Notes: a model not told the origin generated them from the sequence alone. A stretch of DNA of 49,699 bases from a bacterium (GCA_024639335.1 JAHEIN010000004.1:1-49699), one strand, 5' to 3'. Shown: positions 1 to 7,487, counted from the stretch's first letter. Program-made: numbers and translations.

Positions 1-667
1 GCTGGGTACGGACTCCTTCGGGGACGTTGGCGTCCGGAGCGACCGGGCGGGGGTTCACGATCGCAGCCCGGGCACCATTGCCACTCGACCCGCCGTTGGG
101 CGCCGGTGCAGGCGTTTCGGCCGGCTTCTCCTCGAGAGCAACGGCCGCCGGGGCCGGGGCCTCCGCCGCAGCGGCGGGGGCGGGGGGTGCGGCCCGCTCG
201 GGAGCGGGTGCTGGGGCTGGGGGGGCCGGCGTTTCGGTGGCAGCCGGGGCCGCGGGGGCCGGAGCGGCTTCGCCCGCCATCTCGGCGAGGACCGAGGCGA
301 CGGATACGCCGAGTGACTTGGCTTTGGCTTCGGCCGACCGTTTCACGAGAGATTCAGGAAGACCGCCGACCTCGGCCGCCTTCTTGAGGAGAGCATCGAC
401 GTCGACCTCCGCTGCGGGAGCCGAAGCCACGGGCTCGGGAGCAGCCGGAGCCGGAGCTGGTTCGTCATCGGCCGGCTCGGACGCCGGGGCTTCGGCGGGG
501 AGGGCACCGGGGTCCGGTACTTCCACCTCGGCAGCGGCTGCTGAGGGCGGCGGGGTGGGCGGCGCCTCGCCCTTCATCTCTGCGAGGACCTGCTCCACCG
601 GAAGGCCGAGCGCCTTGGCCTTCGCCTCGGCGGAGCGTCTGAGGAGATCTTCTGGGATGTCTGCCAT
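1..667 (-). CDS. Respiratory-complex protein with two N-terminal E3-binding-like modules (partial, C-terminus outside window)
   Basis: The reading frame opens with ATG at 667 and stays open to base 1, so 222 codons are visible and the C-terminus is missing. Residues about 4-35 (start MADIPEDLLRRSAEAKAKAL) and about 95-130 (GLPESLVKRSAEAKAKSLGV) are two copies of one helical module; the rest is a long Ala/Pro-rich linker. The module resembles the peripheral-subunit-binding (E3-binding) domain of 2-oxoacid dehydrogenases and recurs in the two cytochrome c genes at 4181 and 4947. The gene starts 18 bases after the cytochrome b gene, in the same operon. That cytochrome b is of the short b6 type, which needs a separate subunit IV, so the part beyond the window could be subunit IV; this is inference. 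The tandem module pair on a membrane-complex protein suggests a docking arm. Confidence 0.8.
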   Translation of the reverse strand, partial: MADIPEDLLRRSAEAKAKALGLPVEQVLAEMKGEAPPTPPPSAAAAEVEVPDPGALPAEAPASEPADDEPAPAPAAPEPVASAPAAEVDVDALLKKAAEVGGLPESLVKRSAEAKAKSLGVSVASVLAEMAGEAAPAPAAPAATETPAPPAPAPAPERAAPPAPAAAAEAPAPAAVALEEKPAETPAPAPNGGSSGNGARAAIVNPRPVAPDANVPEGVRTQ

Positions 668-685
668 GTCGGGAGTCCTCTCGAT

Positions 686-1456
686 CTACAGCGGGCCGGA
701 GATACCGCCGTCCTTGCGGACCCGCCAGAAGTGGACCGCCATGAACAGCACGATGATGAACGGTAGGAACAGCACATGGAGCACGTACCAGCGCAGGATC
801 GTGCCGGCGGTGACCTCGGCGCCCGCCAGCAACGCGAACTTCACCTGTGCACCGAACACCGGAACGAATCCGGCCATGTTGGTGCCGACGGTGACCGCCC
901 ACAGCGCGAGTTGGTCCCACGGCAGCAGGTAGCCGGTGAACGACAGCAGAAGGGTCAGCAGCAGGAGGATGACGCCGACCACCCAGTTGAACTCACGCGG
1001 AGCCTTGTAGGCGCCGTGATAGAAGACCCGGCTCATGTGGAGAAAGACCACCAGCACCATGAGATGTGCGCCCCATCGATGCATGTTGCGGACCAACGAA
1101 CCAAACGCCACAGACGTCGACAACGCCTGGACGTCGGTGTAGGCGTTCTCGACCGTCGGGGCGTAATAGAACATCAGGAAGATGCCGGTGATGGTGAGGA
1201 GGATGAACAGGAAGAAGCTGAGTCCCCCGAGGCAGAGCGTGTAGCTCAGCTTGACGCCGTGGCGCTTCACCTTCACGGGGTGGAGGTGATACAACACATT
1301 GTTCATGATGACGTACGACCGGTTCCTCGGGCTGTCGGAGTAGCCCTTCTTGAACGGCGATCCGGGGCGCAGCACCGACTCGACGAAGCTGCTCGAGGCG
1401 AGCTTGTCGGTCGCTTCGGACAGCCGATCCTTCAAACTGGTGTTGCCATTCGCCAC
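686..1456 (-). CDS. b6-type cytochrome b subunit of a quinol oxidoreductase
   Basis: This 256-residue membrane protein matches the N-terminal, four-helix half of cytochrome b (cytochrome b6). The two bis-His haem pairs are visible. One is in [16 protein letters not shown], with His spaced 14 apart; the other is in [19 protein letters not shown], spaced 15 apart. That is the b6 spacing. The segment [10 protein letters not shown] matches the usual b6 C-terminus. The PWD motif of the second helix pair (GYLLPWDQ) is also present. It should carry quinol oxidation and transmembrane electron transfer in the cytoplasmic membrane. It lies 12 bases after the ferredoxin gene and just before the module-bearing gene. 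No Rieske protein or cytochrome c1 is encoded beside it, so the electron acceptor is unclear. Confidence 0.9.
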   Translation of the reverse strand: MANGNTSLKDRLSEATDKLASSSFVESVLRPGSPFKKGYSDSPRNRSYVIMNNVLYHLHPVKVKRHGVKLSYTLCLGGLSFFLFILLTITGIFLMFYYAPTVENAYTDVQALSTSVAFGSLVRNMHRWGAHLMVLVVFLHMSRVFYHGAYKAPREFNWVVGVILLLLTLLLSFTGYLLPWDQLALWAVTVGTNMAGFVPVFGAQVKFALLAGAEVTAGTILRWYVLHVLFLPFIIVLFMAVHFWRVRKDGGISGPL

Positions 1457-1468
1457 TCGTAGATCCTC

Positions 1469-1918
1469 CTACCAACGCATTCCGTATGAGTAACCGTTCT
1501 TGAAATCCCGCTGACCGGTGTCGACATCCCAGGGGCGGGCGTTGAGGCCGAGCTCGGCCGCTTGGTCGGCGAGCGAGCCCTCGAACTTGCCGAGAGAGAT
1601 CACGCCGGTCGGACAGCGGTCGATGCACAGCGCGCACCTGGTGCACTCGTTCTCGTCGACGACGAAGAACCCATAGTTGGATTCGTCCTCGTTGGGGTTG
1701 TCCACGTTGACCGCCTCGGTGATGGCATCGACACTCAGGTAGTGGATGCACTTCCACGGGCAGATGTCCACGCATCCCTCGCAGAGGATGCACTCGGCTT
1801 GATCGATGTGGAGAAACTGCTTCGGTCGGAGCTTGTCCTTGAAGTAATCGCCCTCGACGAGGGCGAGCTGGTAGTCGTCGCGGAACGGCGGTGTCTCGTC
1901 GACGATCCCCTTCGGCAT
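1469..1918 (-). CDS. Two-cluster 4Fe-4S ferredoxin of the cytochrome b operon
   Basis: The 149-residue protein carries two 4Fe-4S motifs, CILCEGCVDICPWKC and CTRCALCIDRCP, in its central part, in the style of NuoI or bacterial 2[4Fe-4S] ferredoxins. The first motif has a fifth cysteine (CPWKC). The N-terminal 38 and C-terminal 45 residues are extensions beyond a plain ferredoxin and could bind partners. It is soluble, with no export signal, so the clusters face the cytoplasm. The start overlaps the stop of the upstream four-TM gene (TGATG at 1918), so the two are translationally coupled, and cytochrome b follows 12 bases later. A cytoplasmic ferredoxin in the position of a Rieske protein suggests that this complex exchanges electrons with a cytoplasmic donor or acceptor; that is inference. 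Confidence 0.9.
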   Translation of the reverse strand: MPKGIVDETPPFRDDYQLALVEGDYFKDKLRPKQFLHIDQAECILCEGCVDICPWKCIHYLSVDAITEAVNVDNPNEDESNYGFFVVDENECTRCALCIDRCPTGVISLGKFEGSLADQAAELGLNARPWDVDTGQRDFKNGYSYGMRW

Positions 1919-2562
1919 CAGCGGTCACCCTTGACGAGCGTGCGGCCGTAGGGCGAGGTGACCTCGTCTGGAGCAGCGGCAGACTCGGGGCGCCCGCCGT
2001 AGACGTCCGGGATCTTGTAGGCGAACAAGCCACCGAGAACCAGCATCGCGAGGTTGTAGCCCATCGAGATGGAGTCTTTGATCACGGCCCAGCTGATGCT
2101 GATGTCGTTGCCGAGAACGAGGAACGACGGGATCGGGTCGAGGCCCGGCACCAGTCGCTGGCTGCTCCAATCGAGATCGGTCTGTGAGAAGTTGAGCCAT
2201 TCCGAGGGGACGATTCCGAAGATGACGACGAGTTCGAGCCACGCGAGTGTGGCGGCGATCGACGCCACCGCCCAGGACATCTTGCGGCCGAGTACGAACA
2301 GGAACGCCGCTCCGACCAACATCAGCTGCGAAGCGCCGAAAGCGATCACGTAGCCGAGCGCCTTCCACCAGATCCCCCGTGGCATCCAGTTGAGGAAATC
2401 GACTTGGAAAGGAACGAACTCGCCGTCGACGAGCTCCTCGACCGGGAACTGGGCCCAGTGGACGATGACCACGGCGATGACCATCGCCACGGTGCCCACC
2501 GCCAGCATGGCACTGCCATAGGTGATCCGTTGGCTGGGGCTGAGTTCGCCGAGTCGATACAT
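1918..2562 (-). CDS. Four-TM membrane protein, first gene of the cytochrome b/ferredoxin operon
   Basis: I do not recognise this 214-residue family. Four hydrophobic helices are visible, at about residues 14-38, 65-90, 93-116 and 163-182, with a loop after each that is rich in acidic and aromatic residues. There are no His pairs suitable for haem and no Cys motifs. The start has a good ribosome binding site (AGGAG five bases before ATG) and a 5' leader of about 25-30 bases behind a TAGAAT box. It overlaps the ferredoxin start, so a structural or quinone-site role in the same complex is the natural guess. Confidence 0.8.
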   Translation of the reverse strand: MYRLGELSPSQRITYGSAMLAVGTVAMVIAVVIVHWAQFPVEELVDGEFVPFQVDFLNWMPRGIWWKALGYVIAFGASQLMLVGAAFLFVLGRKMSWAVASIAATLAWLELVVIFGIVPSEWLNFSQTDLDWSSQRLVPGLDPIPSFLVLGNDISISWAVIKDSISMGYNLAMLVLGGLFAYKIPDVYGGRPESAAAPDEVTSPYGRTLVKGDR

Positions 2563-2597
2563 CAGGTCTCCTGGGTCTTTTCCCTGGTCGGGGCGAG

Positions 2598-2603
2598 ATT
2601 CTA
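2598..2603 (-). promoter_or_regulatory. Probable -10 box of the leftward cytochrome b operon
   Basis: Read on the minus strand this is TAGAAT, about 35 bases before the ATG at 2562. A weak -35 (TTGCCG) lies 19 bases further upstream. The spacing is one or two bases longer than ideal, so this is a tentative assignment. Confidence 0.4.
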
Positions 2604-2710
2604 GTCATCCGATTCGACCTGACGGCAAAGCATCGGGAAGCCGACGTCGCACAGGTGAGCGACCAACGTCGTGACGCGAGATGTGAGGACGAGCGCCGCG
2701 ATGGCCAAGC

Positions 2711-2716
2711 TAACCT
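2711..2716 (+). promoter_or_regulatory. Possible -10 box of the rightward CcoN-like operon
   Basis: TAACCT fits the loose actinobacterial TANNNT pattern. It sits about 29-34 bases before the GTG codons at 2739 and 2745. If real, it rules out the upstream GTG at 2655 as the start. No convincing -35 is visible. Confidence 0.3.
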
Positions 2717-2744
2717 CGCCGGTGCCGCCGACACAGAGGTGAGG

Positions 2745-4184
2745 GTGACCACAACAGCGACTGAACAACGGACCGGGCGTCGGGTCGCCACGGAGAACGT
2801 GGCCACCGCTCACCTTCTCGTGTCTTCAGCGTTCCTCGCTCTCGGCGGCGTGTTGACCGTCCTGTCGATGGCATCGGTGTCGTTCATCTCCCTCAGCGGC
2901 CCGTTGTCGTACGGCCGGCTGCGACCGATGACGATGTTGGTGGTCATGCTCGGCTGGCTCGTGCCCGCCTTCGCCGGGGTGGGGTATTACCTGCTCCCCC
3001 GACTCACCGGAACGCCGCTCTTTCAACCTCGCCTCGCAGGGCTCGGGCTCATCGGGACCTCGGGGCTCACGGTCCTGGGCGTCTTGTGGCTGTTCTTCGG
3101 GCTGGGAGACGGAATCGAACCGTTCGGGCTGCCGTGGTATCTCGACATCCTGATCTTGGGCGTGGTCTCGATTCCCGCCGTCGTGACGTTCGGCACCATC
3201 CGCAACCGCTCGGAAGAGAGCGTTTTCGCCTCGCTGTGGTTCGTGATGGCAGCGGTGCTCTGGCTCCCCGGCCTGGCGCTCGTCTCTGCGCTTCCGAACC
3301 TCGCCGCGATCGGGCGCCAGCTACAAGAGGTGGTCTTCTCCACCGGCTTCGGGACGCTGTGGGTGACGGCCATGGGCTTCGGTATCGCCTACTACGTGGC
3401 GGTGAAGCAGACCGACAACCCGCTCGCCAACCGTCAGGTGGCAAAAGCCGGCTTCTGGTCGCTCGCATTCTCCGGTGCGTTCCTCGGACCGGTCCAGATC
3501 GCTTTCGGCCCGACGCCCGACTGGCTCGACTCGGTGTCGGCCGTCCTGTCGCTCGCCCTCCCGGTGGCGGCGATCGCAACGGCTGCCGCAGTCGCAACGA
3601 CCGTCGCCGACGATTGGAGTGACGCTTCGGAGCGCCCGGCTCTCCTGGCCGTCGGGTACGGGCTCGCCTTGGCGATCGTCGCCTCGGTGCTCTCGGTCTT
3701 CGGTGCGTTCTCCTCTGCAGCAGCCCTCGTGGGCTTGAGCGCCTTCTGGGATGGCATTCAGTTCCTCGTTCTCTTCGGCGTGGGCGGCACGTTCCTCTCG
3801 GCATTCGCCTACCAGGCGATCCCCCCGATGACCGGGCGGCAAATCGACGACACCGGCAACGCCGGCCGGCAGATCAGACTGGTCGCCTGGGGTTCGCTGG
3901 GCACCGCAGTGTTCCTCGTCCTCGCCGGGATCCTGTCCGGGTTCTCCTGGACCGGTGGGTCGTACACCGGCTCGTACACCGATGCCGGCGAAGGGTGGGC
4001 CGAAGCCATGGCACTCCCCGATGTGTTGATCGGCGTCGCCGTGCTCGGGGCACTGGTCACCTTCGTGGGCCAACTCCTGTTCGTGCGCAACGTGACCTCC
4101 GCCATCACGAGCGGGACGGCCGGCGCCCAGGAGGTGCTGGTCTACACCCCGGTCTCCGACGATGACGACGGAGGGGACTCATGA
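2745..4184 (+). CDS. CcoN-like (haem-copper oxidase subunit I superfamily) membrane protein lacking all metal-ligand histidines
   Basis: This protein of about 479 residues has about twelve TM helices and the length of cbb3 oxidase subunit I. It aligns by eye with CcoN. RLRPMTM (58-64) stands where CcoN has RLRP followed by the low-spin haem His. FSTGFG (198-203) stands for the WWYGH segment. GPVQIAFGPTPDW (248-260) stands for GPHHLHYTALPDW, with identical GP and PDW spacing. FWDGIQFLVLFG (334-345) stands for the HVHSGALG helix. All six expected ligands are replaced, and the whole protein contains one His (residue 23), so it cannot bind the oxidase haems and CuB in the known way. The frame is open upstream to a GTG at 2655. 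I prefer GTG 2745, which has AGAGG five bases upstream, because the extra 30 residues are hydrophilic and non-descript. It overlaps the next gene by ATGA. A scaffold or quinone-binding role is inference. Confidence 0.85.
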   Translation: MTTTATEQRTGRRVATENVATAHLLVSSAFLALGGVLTVLSMASVSFISLSGPLSYGRLRPMTMLVVMLGWLVPAFAGVGYYLLPRLTGTPLFQPRLAGLGLIGTSGLTVLGVLWLFFGLGDGIEPFGLPWYLDILILGVVSIPAVVTFGTIRNRSEESVFASLWFVMAAVLWLPGLALVSALPNLAAIGRQLQEVVFSTGFGTLWVTAMGFGIAYYVAVKQTDNPLANRQVAKAGFWSLAFSGAFLGPVQIAFGPTPDWLDSVSAVLSLALPVAAIATAAAVATTVADDWSDASERPALLAVGYGLALAIVASVLSVFGAFSSAAALVGLSAFWDGIQFLVLFGVGGTFLSAFAYQAIPPMTGRQIDDTGNAGRQIRLVAWGSLGTAVFLVLAGILSGFSWTGGSYTGSYTDAGEGWAEAMALPDVLIGVAVLGALVTFVGQLLFVRNVTSAITSGTAGAQEVLVYTPVSDDDDGGDS

Positions 4185-4927
4185 GTGAAGTCGCCGCCGC
4201 TGCGGCTGCAATGAACATCCCCGAAGAGCTGGTCGAGCGCTCGGCCGCCGCCCGTGCGACAGCGGCCGGGTCCACTACCGAGGAAGTGATCGCCGCCTGG
4301 GCGGGAGGAGCTCCGGCGCCGGCGGCGGCTCCGCCACCCCCAGAGGAGCCGGCTCCCTCGGAAGCGGACGCTCCGACCGAGCCATTGCCCCCGACAGAGC
4401 CGATCACAGCCCCCGCGACAGAACCGGTGGAGCAACCGGCGGCGACGGCAGCGCCGGTGTCCATTGCGGCACCAACGGAGCCCCCGGTGCTCCAGGGACG
4501 AACGGAGCATCCGTTCCTGATCGCCGCGGGAGCAGCCGGGCTGCTCATCGTGGCGCTGCTGGTCGGCTTTCTCGCACCTGCCCTCCCGCAAGAAGGAAAC
4601 GGTGTGTACTCATCTGCGGTTCCCTTGACCGAGGCAGCGATCGAGGGACGTGAGGTGTATCGCAGTGAGGGCTGTTCGTCGTGTCACACTCAGTTGGTCC
4701 GGCCAATCGTCGCCGATGTCGGTCTGGGACCGGTGACGATCTCCGACAGCAACCAGGTTCTCGGCGTCCGGAGGTACGGGCCCGACTTGGCTCACGTCGG
4801 GAGCAGGGTCGAGTCACAATCGTCGCTGTTGTCGGTACTGACGGGTTCGAGCGATCATCCTTCGTACGGGGGGCTGTCGGACACCGACCTCGAGAACCTC
4901 ACCGCCTACCTGTTTCAATCGAAATGA
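4181..4927 (+). CDS. CcoO-like membrane-anchored monohaem cytochrome c with N-terminal E3-binding-like module
   Basis: The 248-residue protein has a helical module at about 11-43 (start MNIPEELVERSAAARATAAG), a Pro/Ala-rich linker to about residue 105, one TM helix at about 112-134 and a periplasmic cytochrome c domain. EGREVYRSEGCSSCHTQLVRP (in pieces: EGREVYRSEG, CSSCH, TQLVRP) and GPDLAHVG are the hallmarks of CcoO, the cbb3 subunit II. The axial Met of CcoO (in MPxY before LSDxEL) is replaced here by His226 in DHPSYGGLSDTDL, so the haem may be bis-His ligated and of low potential. The start codon overlaps the CcoN-like stop (ATGA), which fixes the start. CcoO is normally fully membrane-inserted without such an N-terminal arm. 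Confidence 0.88.
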   Translation: MSEVAAAAAAMNIPEELVERSAAARATAAGSTTEEVIAAWAGGAPAPAAAPPPPEEPAPSEADAPTEPLPPTEPITAPATEPVEQPAATAAPVSIAAPTEPPVLQGRTEHPFLIAAGAAGLLIVALLVGFLAPALPQEGNGVYSSAVPLTEAAIEGREVYRSEGCSSCHTQLVRPIVADVGLGPVTISDSNQVLGVRRYGPDLAHVGSRVESQSSLLSVLTGSSDHPSYGGLSDTDLENLTAYLFQSK

Positions 4928-4946
4928 GAGACCGGGGAATCGAACG

Positions 4947-5915
4947 ATGAGCGATCAACTGTCATCCGCAGCGCAGGCCATGGGCATTCCGGAGGAACTG
5001 GTCCAGCGGTCTGCCGCAGCACGAGCTGCCGCCGCCGGGACCGACACCGAGACGGTCATCGGCGCCTGGGCCGGGGGTCAGTCCGCTCCCGCCGCAGCGG
5101 CCCCCGAGACACCTGAGCCGTCAAAGGCCGAAGAGCCTGCTTCCGAGCCTGCGAGAAGCGCACCGGAGGCCCCAACGGCCGTCGAACCCTCCCAGACACC
5201 GGCTCCCGCTCCGGCGCCGATCACCCCGCCACCGACGCCATCGGTGGTCTCCCCCGAGGAGGCACTCGACCACGACGTCGTCGTGTCTGTCCCGACTGCA
5301 GGTTTGAAGGAGCGCACCTCGACGACCATTCCTCAGTGGCTGGTGGCTGCACTGCTGATCGTCCCTGCCTTTGGCCTCCTCTATCTCGCAAGCAATGGCA
5401 CCGCCGACGCCACGTGCTCGGAGACCGGAGTCGTGTTGCGGGTCGACCGCGCAACCGGCGCGCTGGAGAACTGCGACGGTTCGGAGTTCTCCGGCCGGGG
5501 CGGAGCTTCCGGTGGCGGCCTCGAGTTCATCACCCTGGGCCAGGAGCTGTATTCCACGTGCTCCGGCTGTCATGGGGTGAACGGAGGCGGCGGCGTGGGG
5601 CCGGCGTTCGGCGGCGTCCTCAACACGTTCGGTGCCTGCTCGGATCACATCGAGTGGGTTCGACTCGGATCCTCCGGTTATCTCGCTGCCGGGCGAAACA
5701 CCTACGGTGATCTCGGGACCTCGGTCGGCGGTGGGATGCCAGGATTTCCCAATCTCTCGGATGAGGAGATCGCTGCGGTCATCGCCTTCGAGCGGATCCG
5801 CTTCGGGGGCGGGGCGGTCGACGCCGAACTCGCCAACTGTGGGCTGATCGAGGCCGCAGACGCAGAAGGGGAGGCCCCTGGGGACGAGGCATCCGATCCG
5901 ATGACAGAAGGCTGA
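4947..5915 (+). CDS. CcoP-like membrane-anchored cytochrome c with N-terminal E3-binding-like module
   Basis: The 322-residue protein starts with the same module (about 11-44, MGIPEELVQRSAAARAAAAG), followed by a Pro/Ala linker, a TM helix at about 131-149 and a cytochrome c domain. The haem site is CSGCH at 205-209, and the axial Met is in GGGMPGFPNLSDEE (Met264). Extra cysteines at about 157, 176, 231 and 298 could form two disulfides outside the cell membrane. It has a single haem, whereas canonical CcoP has two. It is the last gene of the rightward operon, 19 bases after the CcoO-like gene. With that gene it would carry electrons from the membrane part to a soluble or terminal acceptor; the direction is inference. 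Confidence 0.88.
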   Translation: MSDQLSSAAQAMGIPEELVQRSAAARAAAAGTDTETVIGAWAGGQSAPAAAAPETPEPSKAEEPASEPARSAPEAPTAVEPSQTPAPAPAPITPPPTPSVVSPEEALDHDVVVSVPTAGLKERTSTTIPQWLVAALLIVPAFGLLYLASNGTADATCSETGVVLRVDRATGALENCDGSEFSGRGGASGGGLEFITLGQELYSTCSGCHGVNGGGGVGPAFGGVLNTFGACSDHIEWVRLGSSGYLAAGRNTYGDLGTSVGGGMPGFPNLSDEEIAAVIAFERIRFGGGAVDAELANCGLIEAADAEGEAPGDEASDPMTEG

Positions 5916-5932
5916 TACCGGTCGTCGGACTG

Positions 5933-5945
5933 CGGCGAGCATCGC
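5933..5945. terminator. Short hairpin between convergent genes
   Basis: GGCGA-GCA-TCGCC forms a 5-bp stem in the 32-base gap between the convergent CcoP-like and glutaredoxin-like genes. It is short and has no T tract, so it is only a weak terminator candidate. Confidence 0.25.
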
Positions 5946-5947
5946 CC

Positions 5948-6193
5948 TCACCGTCTCAGCAGGCCCCGGACGATGTCGCGCGTCCCGAAGCTGCCTTCCG
6001 CGATGAGCTGACCCCCACTCGTCGTGAGCACCGGCACGCGCAGCCCGTACTCGACGACCAGCTCATCGTCGGTGTCGATGTCGACCACCTCGAGCTGACG
6101 CCCGAAGAGCTTCGCTACCCGACGAGCCCGAGGCAGAGCGGATTCACACAGGTGGCACGCGGGACGGGTGTAGAAAATCATCTCAGAAAACAT
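5948..6193 (-). CDS. Glutaredoxin-like (DUF836-type) thiol-disulfide protein
   Basis: This 81-residue thioredoxin-fold protein begins with a short beta strand and the redox motif CHLC in FYTRPACHLCE. It continues with a helix, a strand ending in DIDTD, and the cis-proline segment RVPVLTTSGG. These are typical of the small glutaredoxin-like proteins found across Actinobacteria. It probably reduces or oxidises protein thiols in the cytoplasm; the substrate is unknown. It is convergent with the CcoP-like cytochrome gene, whose extra cysteines make a link tempting, but nothing shows one. There is no export signal. Confidence 0.8.
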   Translation of the reverse strand: MFSEMIFYTRPACHLCESALPRARRVAKLFGRQLEVVDIDTDDELVVEYGLRVPVLTTSGGQLIAEGSFGTRDIVRGLLRR

Positions 6194-6360
6194 TCAAGTG
6201 CATACCGCAAGGGTCCGATCTACAATGTGATTTGCCGGAGCTGTTCGCAGTTTCGGCCGAGAGAGGCAAGGACCGCCAGTCATGCCAGTTGGGCACAATG
6301 TCCCAAGGTGTGATCGGATAGCCTCCCAGCCCGCCCCACGGCGGTACCTCCACTCTCGAG

Positions 6361-6393
6361 GATGAGGCCTCCCCTGCCCCGGGAGGCTTCATC
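6361..6393. terminator. Strong 13-bp hairpin in the 6194-6519 gap
   Basis: GATGAGGCCTCCC pairs with GGGAGGCTTCATC around a 7-base loop, with one G-T pair in the stem. It lies about 130-160 bases beyond the stop of the Clp1-like gene and about 170 bases upstream of the glutaredoxin-like gene. It could terminate the first or sit in the leader of the second. There is no T run on either side. The rest of the 326-base gap holds no gene I can support. Confidence 0.45.
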
Positions 6394-6408
6394 AATTCTG
6401 GGCCTGTC

Positions 6409-6506
6409 TCGCTCCGCTCGCCTCGGCCCGTTCTGGGTGATGGGTTCTCAGTCATGGGTCGTCGTGTCATGGCTCAGAACCCACAACCCACGACTCGCAA
6501 CCGCGA
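6409..6506. repeat. Dispersed intergenic repeat: GC-rich core plus degenerate heptamers (copy 1)
   Basis: Bases 6409-6428 (TCGCTCCGCTCGCCTCGGCC) match 17662-17681 at 18 of 20 positions. They are followed by a run that parses into 7-base units from 6444 to 6506, among them GTTCTCA, GTCATGG, GTCGTCG, ACCCACA, ACCCACG, ACTCGCA and ACCGCGA. The same layout occurs at 17662-17709. Confidence 0.55.
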
Positions 6507-6519
6507 GGCGGCAGCCGAG

Positions 6520-7401
6520 CTAGCGGACGCCGAACATGAGATCGCGGAGGTTCACGGGGGTGACGGCGAACGTCTCCGGGTCGATCGAGAGAGAGCCGAT
6601 CCGGAGCCCCTGCATGCCTTCACCGGCGTTGGTGCTCACTCGGAGCGCACCGTCGTCGTACTCGAGCCGGCCGAGTCCGAGACAGCCGCCATCGCCGTCT
6701 TGAACGCCGACGAGCATGCCGTGGAGTCTCGATTGTTCGAGAGCCGGGGGAAGTGTCGGAGCGAAGACGGTGGAGCGAACCCGCCAGCGCCCGAGCTCGG
6801 GTGCGAAGGCCTTCCGGAACGCAGCAGTCCGCCGTTCCGCTCGCTCGTCAGGCCCACTGGGGATGAGATCGGGATCGACCGGGATCGAGATGACCTCGAC
6901 CGAGAAGAAACGTTTCAACATCCCGCTGATCGGCTCCATCTCTGCGCCCCGCTGCATCGCCACCACGATGTCCGGCCTCACCAGTTCGGCCTTGTGATAC
7001 TTCAACGTCTCTCCGATCACACCAGAGACCACACTCGAGGTGTCGATGACCACGAGGTCGCACTCTTCTCGCGCACGACCAGCGAGGGCAGCGGTGGCGA
7101 TCGTCTGTTGGAGCACGAGCTTGTTGGGGGAGATTGCTCCGACGAAGTGGAGGGCATCCGCGTTTTCGAGCGAGTCGAGGTCGGCGTGGCTGCGCAGATA
7201 CTTCAGACCGACGCAGGCAGGCGGCCCGATGCGGCTGTTGCTGATGTCGGCGTCGACGAATCCCACCAACTTCCCGGCGTCCATCGCGGCTCGAGCACAG
7301 GCGAGCGCCATCGTCGTCTTCCCGGTATCCATGGCGCCGACGAACATGACGGAGTTGGACCCCACGACCTTCGAGACGACCTCGCTGTGCGCTTCGAACA
7401 T
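6520..7401 (-). CDS. Clp1/Grc3-like P-loop NTPase (putative polynucleotide 5'-kinase family)
   Basis: The 293-residue protein has a Walker A loop GAMDTGKTT (22-30), then KLVGFVDADISNSRIGPPAC. The latter is the 'D-x-D plus SxIGPPA' element typical of the Clp1_P domain of eukaryal/archaeal RNA 5'-kinases and their bacterial relatives. DLVVIDTSSVVSG looks like the Walker B strand. The C-terminal 100 residues are a beta-rich domain. Bacterial members of this family are poorly characterised, so RNA or DNA 5'-hydroxyl kinase activity is only a family-based suggestion; another NTP-dependent role is equally possible. It is divergent from the SAM hydrolase gene over an 86-base gap. Confidence 0.7.
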   Translation of the reverse strand: MFEAHSEVVSKVVGSNSVMFVGAMDTGKTTMALACARAAMDAGKLVGFVDADISNSRIGPPACVGLKYLRSHADLDSLENADALHFVGAISPNKLVLQQTIATAALAGRAREECDLVVIDTSSVVSGVIGETLKYHKAELVRPDIVVAMQRGAEMEPISGMLKRFFSVEVISIPVDPDLIPSGPDERAERRTAAFRKAFAPELGRWRVRSTVFAPTLPPALEQSRLHGMLVGVQDGDGGCLGLGRLEYDDGALRVSTNAGEGMQGLRIGSLSIDPETFAVTPVNLRDLMFGVR

Positions 7402-7487
7402 GTGTCGATGCTACCGAGGGGACACGGCAGCTCCGTGGGTGCTCGCCCGATGGTGATTGTTCCCCGAGCGACGTAGCCTCGTCATCC

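Noticed and set aside
27-932. Plus-strand Ala/Gly-rich frame
   Set aside because: It is the antisense image of the Pro/Ala-rich linker of the gene at 1-667 and of cytochrome b.
2655-2744. Upstream GTG at 2655 as the start of the CcoN-like gene
   Set aside because: The extra 30 residues are hydrophilic, lie over a possible -10 box, and GTG 2745 has a better ribosome site; experimental proof is lacking.
6183-6470. 95-residue minus-strand frame
   Set aside because: It crosses the strong hairpin and the repeat element, has low-complexity composition and no recognisable fold; its only support is the open frame.
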